Below, in pieces: positions 23,956 through 30,622 of a stretch of 30,622 nucleotides of DNA. Within the stretch, counting starts at the first letter, position 1. Each line of letters opens with the position of its first letter. Source of the DNA: Actinobacteria bacterium 13_1_20CM_4_69_9 (GTDB lineage: Bacteria; Actinomycetota; Thermoleophilia; Gaiellales; Gaiellaceae); assembly GCA_001920085.1 (NCBI GenBank), contig MNJC01000080.1, positions 1 through 30,622 on the forward strand, read 5' to 3'. The position numbers and the translations under genes were made by a program. The notes beneath the pieces are model-generated. The model did no database searches and had not been told where the DNA came from. It saw nothing but the letters and a program-made list of their open reading frames with translations.

Positions 23956-25576
23956 TTTGCAGCCTCCTTCGCAGGTCGCGCAAGGGGCGTGCGCTGGTCA
24001 CGTACGGAATGCGGTCGAAGTTCCACTCCGGCGGCGGCGACGTCGTGTACCACTCGAGCGTGTCGGCGAGCCACGGGTCGTTGGCCGCGCGGACGCCGGC
24101 CCGCGCCGTCTTCACGACGTTCCAGACGAAGATCAGCATGCCGAGGGTCATCACCGCCGAGCCGATCGTCGAGAGCAGGTTGTACGCCTGTGTCAGGCCG
24201 TGCTCGCTGTAGGTGAAGTTCCGTCGCGGCATCCCCATCAGGCCCAGCATGTGCTGCGGGAAGAAGGTGAGGTTGAAGCCGATGAACACGAGCCAGAAGT
24301 GCAGCTTCCCGAGTCCCTCGTCGAGGACACGCCCGAAGAGCTTCGGCCACCAGTAGTAGAGGCCGGCGAAGACGGCGAACACGCCGCCCCCGAACATCAC
24401 GTAGTGCATGTGCGCGACCACGTAGTACGTGTCGGTGACCTGCCAGTCCACGGGGAAAGCGGCGAGGAAGATCCCGGAGAGCCCGCCGATCGTGAACACG
24501 GCGATGAACCCGAGCGCCCAGAGCATCGCCGTGTCGAAGATGAGGTTGCCGCGCCACGTCGTCGCGATCCAGTTGAAGATCTTCACGCCCGTCGGGACGG
24601 CGATCACCATCGACGAGAGCATGAAGAAGACGTTGAGGAAGTTCGGCAGCCCGACGCTGAACATGTGGTGCGCCCAGACGAGCATCGAGTAGAAGCCGAT
24701 CGCAACGGTCGAGAACGCGACCGCCTTGTAGCCGAAGATCGGCTTGCGCGAGAAGACGGGGATGACCTCGGAGATCACACCCATCCCGGGCAGGATGATG
24801 ATGTACACCTCGGGGTGGCCGAAGAACCAGAAGAGGTGCTGGTACAGCAGCGCGCTGCCGCCCTGGTCGGGCAGGAAGAAGTGCGTTCCCGCCTGCCGGT
24901 CGAGCAGCAGGAACGTGAGCGCGACGCTGATCACCGGGATCACGGCGAGCAGCAGGACCGAGTAGATCTCGATCGTCCACACGAACAGCGGGATGCGCAT
25001 CCAGCTCATGCCGGGCGCGCGCATGTTGTGAATCGTGCACAGGAAGTTGATCGCGCCGACGAGCGACGAGAGGGCGACCAGGTGCAGCGAGAGAATCCAC
25101 AGGTCCTGGCCGTTGCCCGACAAGAAGAACTTCTCGGAGAGCAGCGGGTAGCCGTACCACCCCGACTTCGACGCGCCGCCGGAGGCGAGGAAGCTCATGA
25201 ACATCGTCAGGCCGCCGAAGAGGAACAGCCAGTAGGACAGCGCGTTCAGGCGCGGAAAGGCCATGTCGCGCGCGCCGATCATCAGCGGGACGAGGTAGTT
25301 CGCGAGGCCGGCCCAGAACGGGACGATGAACAGGAAGATCATCGTCGTGCCGTGGATCGTGAACAGCTCGTTGTAGGTGTTGCGCGTCACGAAGTGCTCG
25401 TTCGCCTGCGCGAGCTGCGCGCGCATGAGCAGCGCGAGGATGCCGCCGGCGGCGAAGAACACGAGCGACGTGCCTATGTAGAGCAGGCCGATGCGCTTGT
25501 GGTCGACCGTCGTCACCCACGACGCGACCCGTCCACGGCGCCAGTCCGCACGATACGCCTCGGTCCTAACCGCCAC
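23948..25576 (-). CDS. ctaD: Cytochrome c oxidase subunit I
   Basis: A 542-residue, complete haem-copper oxidase subunit I with about twelve membrane segments. It has WVTTVDHKRIGLLYIGTSLV, the low-spin haem His in FTIHGTTMIFLFIVPF, the Cu-B His and cross-linked Tyr in WFFGHPEVYIIILPGMG (A1 type GHPEVY), the two Cu-B His in LVWAHHMFSVGL, and the axial His in VVAHMHYVMFGGG. The C-terminus NDPWLADTLEWYTTSPPP is the usual actinobacterial end. It starts at GTG 25576, overlapping ctaC by 11 bases. It reduces oxygen to water and pumps protons, using haem A supplied through CtaB/CtaA. No missing segment is apparent here, unlike its downstream neighbour. Confidence 0.96.
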   Translation of the reverse strand: MAVRTEAYRADWRRGRVASWVTTVDHKRIGLLYIGTSLVFFAAGGILALLMRAQLAQANEHFVTRNTYNELFTIHGTTMIFLFIVPFWAGLANYLVPLMIGARDMAFPRLNALSYWLFLFGGLTMFMSFLASGGASKSGWYGYPLLSEKFFLSGNGQDLWILSLHLVALSSLVGAINFLCTIHNMRAPGMSWMRIPLFVWTIEIYSVLLLAVIPVISVALTFLLLDRQAGTHFFLPDQGGSALLYQHLFWFFGHPEVYIIILPGMGVISEVIPVFSRKPIFGYKAVAFSTVAIGFYSMLVWAHHMFSVGLPNFLNVFFMLSSMVIAVPTGVKIFNWIATTWRGNLIFDTAMLWALGFIAVFTIGGLSGIFLAAFPVDWQVTDTYYVVAHMHYVMFGGGVFAVFAGLYYWWPKLFGRVLDEGLGKLHFWLVFIGFNLTFFPQHMLGLMGMPRRNFTYSEHGLTQAYNLLSTIGSAVMTLGMLIFVWNVVKTARAGVRAANDPWLADTLEWYTTSPPPEWNFDRIPYVTSARPLRDLRRRLQSA

Positions 25577-26570
25577 TCTGTGAGCCCTTGTAGATGTGCC
25601 GTTTGAGGTAGAGGTCGAGGGCCGTGAACTGCTTGTCGGTCCAGCCGCGCCCGACCGGCGGCATGTAGCTCGAGATCGGCTTGATGCGATTCTGGCCGTC
25701 GACGAGCAGCGTGTGCAGTCCTGCGGGTTGCACGAGCAGGCCGTTCGTCGTGATGTTCGGGCCGTAGTCGCCCTCGCCCTGCGGGCCGTGGCATTTCGCG
25801 CACACGCCCACCCACTCGTTGCGGCCGAGGTCGGGGCCCGCCTTCGCGGACACCCACGACTGGTAGTCGGCGAGTGAGTGCGCGAGGACCTGTGCCTTCA
25901 TCGCGGCATGGAAGATGCCGCAGAACTCGCCGCAGCGGCCGTGGTACGTTCCTGTTTCGTTGGCCTGGAACCACGTGTGCGTGTGCCGGCCGGGGATCGC
26001 GTCGAACTTGCCGCCGAGCTCGGGGATCCACCAGCTGTGGTCGACGTCCTGCGAGTAGATGTCCACGCGCACGACGCGGTGCGTCGGGACGTGCATCTCG
26101 TCGATCGAGACCGCGCCGTTCGGATAGGTGAACTGCCAGTAGAACTGGTGCGCGTCGATGCGGATGTCGAGCGGGCCGCCCTGCGCCTTCGCCGCGGGGA
26201 CGTCCTTGATCCCCGGGAGCTCGTAGAAGATGAAGCCGGCGATCGCCGCGAGGATCAGAACGGGGATCGCTGTCCAGATCAGCTCGAGGCGCGTCGCGCC
26301 GTGGACCTGGGGGCCTTCGACCGTGCGCGCACGCCCGCGGCGGCGATAGCGGATCACGAACCAGAGCAGCGTCCCCTCGACGATGACGAAGATCGCACCC
26401 GTGAACAGCGCGATCCACTTGTAGGAACTGTTGATCCGGCTCGCGTTGGGAGAGTGCGGGGTCTCCGGCCCGAACCCGCCGTTGCCCGCGTAGGCGACGG
26501 CGACGAACGCCAGCGCGGCGCCGACGAGCACAGCGAGGACGAGGATCTTCCTCCGCACGGGCAGTGGCAT
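25566..26570 (-). CDS. ctaC: Cytochrome c oxidase subunit II with fused cytochrome c domain (caa3 type)
   Basis: A 334-residue protein. A signal/anchor (RRKILVLAVLVGAALAFVAV) and two membrane helices (about 52-73 and 98-116) are followed by the periplasm-facing cupredoxin domain. Its CuA ligands are His178 (DVDHSWWIPEL), Cys213, Glu215, Cys217, His221 and Met224 in GRCGEFCGIFHAAM. Residues about 250-325 are a class I cytochrome c domain with haem attachment CAKCH (257-261) and probable axial Met303 in SYMPPVG. This makes the complex a caa3-type oxidase that carries its own electron donor domain. It is complete. It diverges from a hypothetical gene with only ten bases between start codons, so the promoter must overlap that gene or one of the starts is misplaced. 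Confidence 0.95.
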   Translation of the reverse strand: MPLPVRRKILVLAVLVGAALAFVAVAYAGNGGFGPETPHSPNASRINSSYKWIALFTGAIFVIVEGTLLWFVIRYRRRGRARTVEGPQVHGATRLELIWTAIPVLILAAIAGFIFYELPGIKDVPAAKAQGGPLDIRIDAHQFYWQFTYPNGAVSIDEMHVPTHRVVRVDIYSQDVDHSWWIPELGGKFDAIPGRHTHTWFQANETGTYHGRCGEFCGIFHAAMKAQVLAHSLADYQSWVSAKAGPDLGRNEWVGVCAKCHGPQGEGDYGPNITTNGLLVQPAGLHTLLVDGQNRIKPISSYMPPVGRGWTDKQFTALDLYLKRHIYKGSQSGG

Positions 26571-26580
26571 CCTACGAGAG

Positions 26581-26853
26581 GTGGCGGGCTCGCGTGTTCA
26601 ACTACCACCCCGCGTCGGAGATCGTTACGAGGTGTACGTGAACGGGGTCCCGCAACAGCCGGGCCGGGACTTCGACCGGATCGGGAGCGAGCTCGTCTTC
26701 CACCGCGTTCTGGCGCAGGAGGGACGGCTCGGGCCGATCCGCTGGCTCTCGATGCTGCTCGGGATCGCCGGCACCTACCGCAAGCACGAGACCGTTGACG
26801 TCGTCTACGAAGTGGACGGCCGCCGCACCGTCGTGTCTCTGACGCCAATTTAG
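26581..26853 (+). CDS. Conserved hypothetical protein next to ctaC
   Basis: A 90-residue frame from GTG 26581. The convincing part begins at about residue 15 (DRYEVYVNGVPQQPGRDFDR) and runs through ELVFHRVLAQEGRLGPIRWL, SMLLGIAGTYRKHETVDVVY and DGRRTVVSLTPI. It reads like a small beta-sandwich (an x-V-N-G-V-x-Q-x-P-G-x-D-F pattern, as in carbohydrate-binding or phage-type modules) with one hydrophobic helix-like stretch. The first 14 residues in this frame look unlike the rest. A neighbouring frame over the same bases reads VFNYHPASE, so the true N-terminus may be in another frame or damaged. It is soluble by appearance. The function is unknown, and the stop touches the palindrome at 26853. 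Confidence 0.6.
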   Translation: MAGSRVQLPPRVGDRYEVYVNGVPQQPGRDFDRIGSELVFHRVLAQEGRLGPIRWLSMLLGIAGTYRKHETVDVVYEVDGRRTVVSLTPI

Positions 26854-26885
26854 ACGTGTCTTAGGGACAGTCCCTAAGACACGTC
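26853..26885. repeat. Second REP-like palindrome, between convergent genes
   Basis: Bases 26853-26868 (GACGTGTCTTAGGGAC) are the exact reverse complement of 26870-26885 around a single central A. It shares GGGACAGTCCCTAAG with the longer palindrome at 423-474. It supplies the last base of one gene's stop codon, and the final codons plus TAG stop of the minus-strand response regulator. As a 16-bp stem between converging genes it is also a plausible bidirectional terminator. Confidence 0.75.
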
Positions 26886-27452
26886 CCCGCCGACCTTCGC
26901 GACGGGCTCGAGCCGGTAACCGACCCCGTAACGGGTCTGGATGAAGGTGTGCCTCGTGGCGCGGCGGTCGATCTTGTCGCGCAGGCGGCGGACGAAGACG
27001 TCGACCGTCCGATCGCGATGGGCCTCGCGTCGTCCCCAGATCTTCTGCAGGAGCTCGTCGCGCGTCACCACGCGGCCCCGCTCGAGCGCGAGCTGGTACA
27101 GCAGGCGAAACTCCGTCGGCGTCAGCTCGGCGCTCTCACCGTCGACGAAGACGAGGTAGTCGTCCGCGCCGATCTCGAGCGCGTGGACGCGGTCGTGCTC
27201 GGTGCCGCGTGCCGAGACGACGACGATCGGCGTCGCGATCCCTTCCGAGCGCGCCTCCTCGATCACGCTCCAGCCGTCTCGCTCCGGGAGCATGAGGTCG
27301 AGCACCACGACGTCCGGTCGCTCGAAGCGCAGGCGCGCGAGGCCCTGCTCGCCCCTGCCGACGACGACCGGGTCGAAGCCGGCGCTCGAGAGATGCCGCG
27401 CCATGCCTTCCGCGATGACGCGGTCGTCTTCGACGATCAGGACTTTGGCCAT
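26874..27452 (-). CDS. OmpR/PhoB-family response regulator, PhoP-like, with receiver C-terminus missing
   Basis: A 192-residue protein. The receiver starts normally (KVLIVEDDRVIAEG; Asp52 in VVVLDLMLPERDGW; Ser80 in VVVSARG; LEIGADDYLV to residue 101). It then passes straight into FVDGESAELTPTEFRLLYQL. The family has after YLV the sequence K-P-F with an invariant Lys, an alpha5 helix and a linker of about 40 residues; all are absent although the frame is kept (junction about 27144-27152). The winged-helix DNA-binding domain is whole (VVTRDELLQKIWGRRE, RTVDVFVRRLRDKID, IQTRYGVGYRLEPV). As read, phospho-switching would be impaired. Its neighbours pstS/pstC and their PHO box suggest it is the phosphate regulator. 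Its last four residues and stop come from the REP-like palindrome. Confidence 0.78.
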   Translation of the reverse strand: MAKVLIVEDDRVIAEGMARHLSSAGFDPVVVGRGEQGLARLRFERPDVVVLDLMLPERDGWSVIEEARSEGIATPIVVVSARGTEHDRVHALEIGADDYLVFVDGESAELTPTEFRLLYQLALERGRVVTRDELLQKIWGRREAHRDRTVDVFVRRLRDKIDRRATRHTFIQTRYGVGYRLEPVAKVGGDVS

Positions 27453-27463
27453 ACTCGCCCTGA

Positions 27464-28138
27464 ATGATGGAGGACGCGCGCACGTACGAGGAGCTGCGAG
27501 TCGGTTTCACCGCAGCGGTCTCCCACGAGCTGCGGACGCCGCTGGCACGTCTGCTCGCGATCCTGGAGTCGGCCGAGCTGCCTGGGGCGGATCGCGACGC
27601 CCTGCTTGCCGAGGCACGGGAGCAGGTCGAGGAGATGAGCGAGCTGATCGACGATGTGCTCTTCCTCTCCGAGCTCGAGAGCGGGCGGCAGGTGGTGGCG
27701 CTCGGCGGCATCTCGGCGCTGCCGGTGCTCGAGGAGACTCGCGACAGGCTCGCCGACAGCGCCGAGCGCGCCGACGTGAAGATCCGCGTCGATGCCGCAC
27801 CGGACGTCGAGATCCCCTTGCGTCGCCGCATGCTCCAAATCGTCGTCGAGAACCTCGCGGTCAACTCGATCCGCTACGCCGGCCCCGGCGCCACGTTGCT
27901 GCTGGCGGCGCGTCCGGGCGAGCTCGAGGTCTCCGACGACGGCCGCGGAGTCGAGGAGGGCGACCTCTCGCGTCTCTTCGAGCGGTTCTATCGCAGCGAC
28001 CGTGCGCGCGCCTCGCGCGGGACGGGTCTGGGTCTCGCGATCGTCAAGCACGTCGTCGCCTCCGCGGGGGGTCGGGTCGAGGCATCGGGTGGCCCGGGGC
28101 GGGGGCTGCGCATCGTTTGCAGCTTCCCCGCCCCGTAG
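27464..28138 (+). CDS. Histidine kinase core, PhoR-like, lacking any sensor region
   Basis: A 224-residue kinase with only the catalytic parts: a HisKA helix (VSHELRTPLARLLAILESAE, phospho-acceptor His21), ELIDDVLFLSELESG, N-box VVENLAVNSIRYAG, G1 SDDGRGVEEGD, the F-box LFERFYRSDRARASRGTG and G2 GLGLAIVKHVV. No membrane segment, HAMP or PAS precedes the H-box, whereas PhoR-like kinases normally have membrane anchors. The start ATG 27464 has no Shine-Dalgarno and lies 11 bases from the divergent start of its probable partner regulator. Such a gap leaves no room for a promoter. The 5' end of the gene may therefore have been lost. The kinase core itself is intact. The phosphate role is inferred from pst genes alongside. 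Confidence 0.78.
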   Translation: MMEDARTYEELRVGFTAAVSHELRTPLARLLAILESAELPGADRDALLAEAREQVEEMSELIDDVLFLSELESGRQVVALGGISALPVLEETRDRLADSAERADVKIRVDAAPDVEIPLRRRMLQIVVENLAVNSIRYAGPGATLLLAARPGELEVSDDGRGVEEGDLSRLFERFYRSDRARASRGTGLGLAIVKHVVASAGGRVEASGGPGRGLRIVCSFPAP

Positions 28139-28150
28139 CGGCCTCGTCGA

Positions 28151-29081
28151 TCAGCTGTGGATCAGTGCGGTTGTCTTGAGCGATGCCCTGAGGACGACCT
28201 TCGGGATCGGCTGGAACAGCAGTTTCGGCCCCGAAGCCTGCCCTTTCGTCAACGCCCACTTCACGAACTTCTTCAGCTCGGCGGCCTTGGCCGTCTGCTT
28301 CGGGATGATCACGTACGTGAACGTGCAGATCGGGTAGGCGAGCTTCTGGGTCTTTGCCGGGTTCACGCTTGAAGTGGTTCGCGAGCGTGTAGGCGACGTC
28401 GACGTAGGTGATGCCGCCCTGGGTCGACTTGAGCGCGGCGGCGACGCCGGAGCTGCCGCGGGCGCCGATGCCCGTCGGCCAGTTCACGGCCACGCCCTTG
28501 CCCGGGCCGCTCTTCCACGTCGGGCTGACGTGCGACAGATAGTCGGTCAGGTTGTAGGTCGTGCCGCTGTTGTCCGACCGGTGAACGACGGTGATGGCGA
28601 GGTCGGGCAGTGACTTCCCCTTGTTCAGCTTCTTGATCGCCGGGTCGTTCCACTTCTTGATCCGGCCCTGGAAGATGCCTGCGACAACCTGGCCCGTCAT
28701 GTGCACGTGATTCGGCAGCGCGTCACCGTTGTAAGCGATCGCGGTTGCCGAGAGCGCCCACGGGATCTGGACGCAGCCCTTGCAGGCGGCGAACTGATCC
28801 GGGGTCAGCGGCGCGTCGCTGGCGCCGAAGTCGACGGTTCGGTTGGTGATGGCATTGATGCCGCCGCCCGAGCCGATCGGCCCGTAGGTGATCTTGAGGC
28901 CGAGCGCCGAGTCGACCTTGCTCGTCCATGCCGCCACCAGCGGCGCGACGAACGAGCTGCCGGCACCGGTCAGATCCGTTGCCTGAGGCCGCGCCTGGGC
29001 TGTCCCCGCCACGCCGGAAACTGCGATTGCCGCGAGTGCCGCAAGCACGCCGAGCAGCAGCGTGATGGTTTTCCTGCTCAA
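28151..29081 (-). pseudogene. pstS: Phosphate-binding protein PstS, broken by deletion with frameshift
   Basis: From TTG 29081 the frame encodes a signal peptide (ITLLLGVLAALAAIAVSGVA) and the phosphate-binding segments GAGSSFVAPLVAAW, IGSGGGINAI, DFGASDAPL and VVHRSDNSGTTYNL, up to GGITYVDVAYTLANHFK near 28370. The next frame then carries VNPAKTQKLAYPICTFTYVI, KQTAKAAELKKFVKWALTKG and IPKVVLRASLKTTALIHS to TGA at 28151. About 40-50 residues expected between these parts are absent. PstS is the extracellular phosphate receptor of the PstSCAB importer. It is divergent from pstC, with a PHO box between, instead of heading a pstSCAB operon. The gene is probably functional in the organism if the gap is an assembly fault. 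Confidence 0.82.
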
Positions 29082-29086
29082 GATGC

Positions 29087-29096
29087 TTCCCCCTTC
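29087..29096 (-). promoter_or_regulatory. Ribosome binding site that fixes the TTG start of pstS
   Basis: On the minus strand GAAGGGGGAA ends five bases before TTG 29079-29081. No ATG or GTG in this frame gives a better signal peptide, so the unusual TTG start is supported. Confidence 0.6.
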
Positions 29097-29163
29097 TTGT
29101 CCCGTTTTGGAGTCAACCGAGGCGAACGATGCGCGTGGTGGAAGGCGGGGTGGGCAGACGCAA

Positions 29164-29192
29164 GGTGAACGTGTGGTGACAGGCTGGTGACC
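29164..29192 (-). promoter_or_regulatory. PHO box: three direct repeats at 11-bp spacing
   Basis: GGTGAAC (29164-29170), GGTGACA (29175-29181) and GGTGACC (29186-29192) start exactly 11 bases apart with 4-base spacers. Read on the minus strand they are GGTCACC, TGTCACC and GTTCACC. These match the direct-repeat units described for PhoP boxes of Streptomyces (consensus near G-T/G-T-C-A-C-C, 11-bp units). They lie in the 153-base region between the divergent pstS and pstC starts, so binding could control both. The response regulator at 26874-27452 is the natural candidate. No convincing -10 box was identified. The neighbouring 11-bp windows match only weakly. Confidence 0.75.
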
Positions 29193-29234
29193 GCGCGCCT
29201 AACCGCGCAGTTACCGGTTTAGGGTGCCGTTCCG

Positions 29235-30203
29235 ATGAGCGTCGCCCCGTCCGAATACTCGATCCGCACCACGACCCGTCGCCTCGGCGACCGCCTCGGC
29301 GATCTCGGGCTCCGCGCTGTCACGTTCCTCGCGGCGGCGGCAGCGGTCGTCCTGCTCGGCGCGATCCTCTGGAAGGTCCTCCACCTCGCATGGCCGGCGA
29401 TCCAGCACTACGGCCTGTCGTTCATCACCGCGAAGACATGGGACCCGGTCAAGGGGGTCTTCGGAGCGTTGCCCTTCATCTACGGGACGGCGATGAGCTC
29501 GCTCATCGCCCTCGTCATCGCGACTCCGCTGGCGATCGCGATCGCGCTCTGGCTGAGCGAGCTCGCGCCGGGCGGTGTGCGCGGCATCGTCGGCTCGCTG
29601 GTCGAGATGCTCGCGGCCATTCCGAGCGTCGTCCTCGGGCTCTGGGGCATCCTGGTTCTCGGGCCGTTCCTCGCCAACCACCTCGAGCCGTGGCTGCATG
29701 ACCACCTCGGCTTCATCCCGCTCTTCGGCGCGCCCTCGCCGACGGGCACGGGTCTCTTCACGGCCGGGCTGATCCTCACGATCATGGTTGTCCCGATCAT
29801 CGCGAGCATCTGCCGGGAGCTCTTCCTCCAGGTGCCGGACGAGCTGGAGGAGGGCGCGCTCGCGCTGGGCGCGACCCGGTGGGAGATGGTGCGCGGCGTG
29901 ATCCTGCCCTCGACGAGGACGGGGATCGCCGCGGCGATCATCCTCGGTCTCGGGCGTGCGCTCGGCGAGGCGATCGCCGTCACCCAGGTGATCGGCGGCG
30001 GCACGACGATCTCCGCGAACATCTTCGGCCCGATCGACACGCTCGCCAGCAAGATCGCCGCGAGCTATCAGGGAGCCGGGTCCGGCCTCGAGCAGTCGTC
30101 GCTGCTCTATCTCGCGGCGATTCTGATGGTGATCGGTCTCCTCACGAACCTGGCGGCGCAGGTGATCGTCCGCGTCTTCGATCCGTTGAAAGGAGCGCGC
30201 TGA
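29235..30203 (+). CDS. pstC: Phosphate ABC transporter permease PstC
   Basis: A 322-residue complete permease with six hydrophobic spans, beginning about residue 31 (TFLAAAAAVVLLGAILW). It has FIYGTAMSSLIALVIATPLA, EMLAAIPSVVLGLWGILVLG, and the ABC-permease EAA loop EEGALALGATRWEMVRGVIL that docks the ATPase PstB. GLGRALGEAIAVTQVIGG, with its conserved Glu, is typical of PstC. It forms the membrane channel with PstA for phosphate delivered by PstS. ATG 29235 is preceded by AGGG. Its TGA overlaps the pstA start by one base (TGATG). Confidence 0.94.
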   Translation: MSVAPSEYSIRTTTRRLGDRLGDLGLRAVTFLAAAAAVVLLGAILWKVLHLAWPAIQHYGLSFITAKTWDPVKGVFGALPFIYGTAMSSLIALVIATPLAIAIALWLSELAPGGVRGIVGSLVEMLAAIPSVVLGLWGILVLGPFLANHLEPWLHDHLGFIPLFGAPSPTGTGLFTAGLILTIMVVPIIASICRELFLQVPDELEEGALALGATRWEMVRGVILPSTRTGIAAAIILGLGRALGEAIAVTQVIGGGTTISANIFGPIDTLASKIAASYQGAGSGLEQSSLLYLAAILMVIGLLTNLAAQVIVRVFDPLKGAR

Positions 30204-30622
30204 TGTCGGCCGTGACCCCGGCCGTGTCGCTCAAGCCCTCGGGCGGTCTCCGCCGCCGGCTCATCGTCAGCAGGTTGATGGAGATCCTGGGCTGGGCGTC
30301 GGCGCTCGCTGCCGTCGCCGTGCTGTTTCTCGTGCTCGTCTCCGTCGCGGTGCGGGCCTGGCCGGCCCTGAGCTGGGACTTCCTCACGCAGCCGCCGGCG
30401 CTCTTCGGCCAGCCTGGGGGCGGGATCTCGAGCGCGATCGTGGGCTCGGCGATCATCGTGGGGATGGCCACGGCGCTCGCGCTCCCGGTCGGCGTCCTCA
30501 TCGGGATCTACCTCACCGAGTTCGCGCCGCGCGCGATCGCGCAGCCGGTCCAGCTCGTGCTCGACATCCTGAACGGCCTGCCGACGATCGTCACCGGCAT
30601 CTTCGTGTACGGACTGCTCGTC
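30203..30622 (+). CDS. pstA: Phosphate ABC transporter permease PstA, 5' part (runs off the window)
   Basis: One hundred and forty residues are visible from ATG 30203. A basic head (SGGLRRRLIVSRLMEILGW), a first membrane span (ALAAVAVLFLVLVSVAV), FLTQPPALFGQPGGGISSAI, a second span (SAIIVGMATALALPVGVLIG), IYLTEFAP and the start of the next region, DILNGLPTIVTGIFVYG, match PstA, whose conserved G-(I/L)-P-(S/T)-I-V is present. It is coupled to pstC by a one-base overlap. pstB and phoU would be expected beyond the window end. Confidence 0.93.
   Translation, partial: MSAVTPAVSLKPSGGLRRRLIVSRLMEILGWASALAAVAVLFLVLVSVAVRAWPALSWDFLTQPPALFGQPGGGISSAIVGSAIIVGMATALALPVGVLIGIYLTEFAPRAIAQPVQLVLDILNGLPTIVTGIFVYGLLV

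Overview
The window looks like chromosomal DNA of a high-G+C actinobacterium. The best guess is class Thermoleophilia (Gaiellales/Solirubrobacterales-like). This rests on very G+C-rich codons, frequent GTG/TTG starts, overlapping gene junctions, an OpcA-dependent glucose-6-phosphate dehydrogenase, a caa3-type oxidase whose subunit II carries a cytochrome c domain, and a PdtaS/PdtaR-like signalling pair. The taxonomy is inference from protein resemblance only. No integrase, IS element, CRISPR array, rRNA or convincing tRNA was seen.

Layout. 1-3.1 kb: the 3' end of glutamine synthetase, a long palindromic (REP-like) repeat, a PRC-barrel-like protein, two DUF2269-like membrane genes (one broken) and a PdtaS-like GAF/histidine kinase. 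3.1-4.3 kb: an array of hairpins, a coiled-coil protein and the ANTAR response regulator that is the kinase's likely partner. 4.3-6.6 kb (minus strand): an ABC-F ATPase coupled to a small membrane protein. 6.6-15.8 kb: a carbohydrate-kinase and pentose-phosphate cluster with gluconokinase-like FGGY kinase, transketolase, rpiB, transaldolase, glucose-6-phosphate isomerase, short-type 6-phosphogluconate dehydrogenase, zwf and opcA. These genes cover oxidation of glucose 6-phosphate and non-oxidative carbon rearrangement. 15.8-17.9 kb: DUF899, a methyltransferase and a GNAT protein. 17.9-22.7 kb (minus): an FN3-like secreted protein, an amidase and a secreted HExxH metallopeptidase. 22.7-26.6 kb (minus): ctaC-ctaD-ctaB plus a small membrane protein. 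26.6-30.6 kb: a conserved hypothetical, a second REP-like palindrome, a PhoP/PhoR-like pair, pstS diverging from pstC-pstA, and a PHO box between pstS and pstC.

The most striking feature is recurring loss of short internal segments from otherwise well-preserved genes. The DUF2269-like gene, FGGY kinase, transketolase, DUF899/methyltransferase junction, CtaB, the PhoP-like regulator and PstS all lack a piece expected from their families, some in frame and some with a frameshift. The PhoR-like kinase also lacks any sensor region. Either the assembly has collapsed repeatedly or the locus has suffered many micro-deletions; the flanking codons are otherwise healthy, so I favour assembly. The clearest biological findings are three exactly 11-bp-spaced PHO-box units between pstS and pstC, two related REP-like palindromes, and the hairpin array lying between the PdtaS and PdtaR genes.
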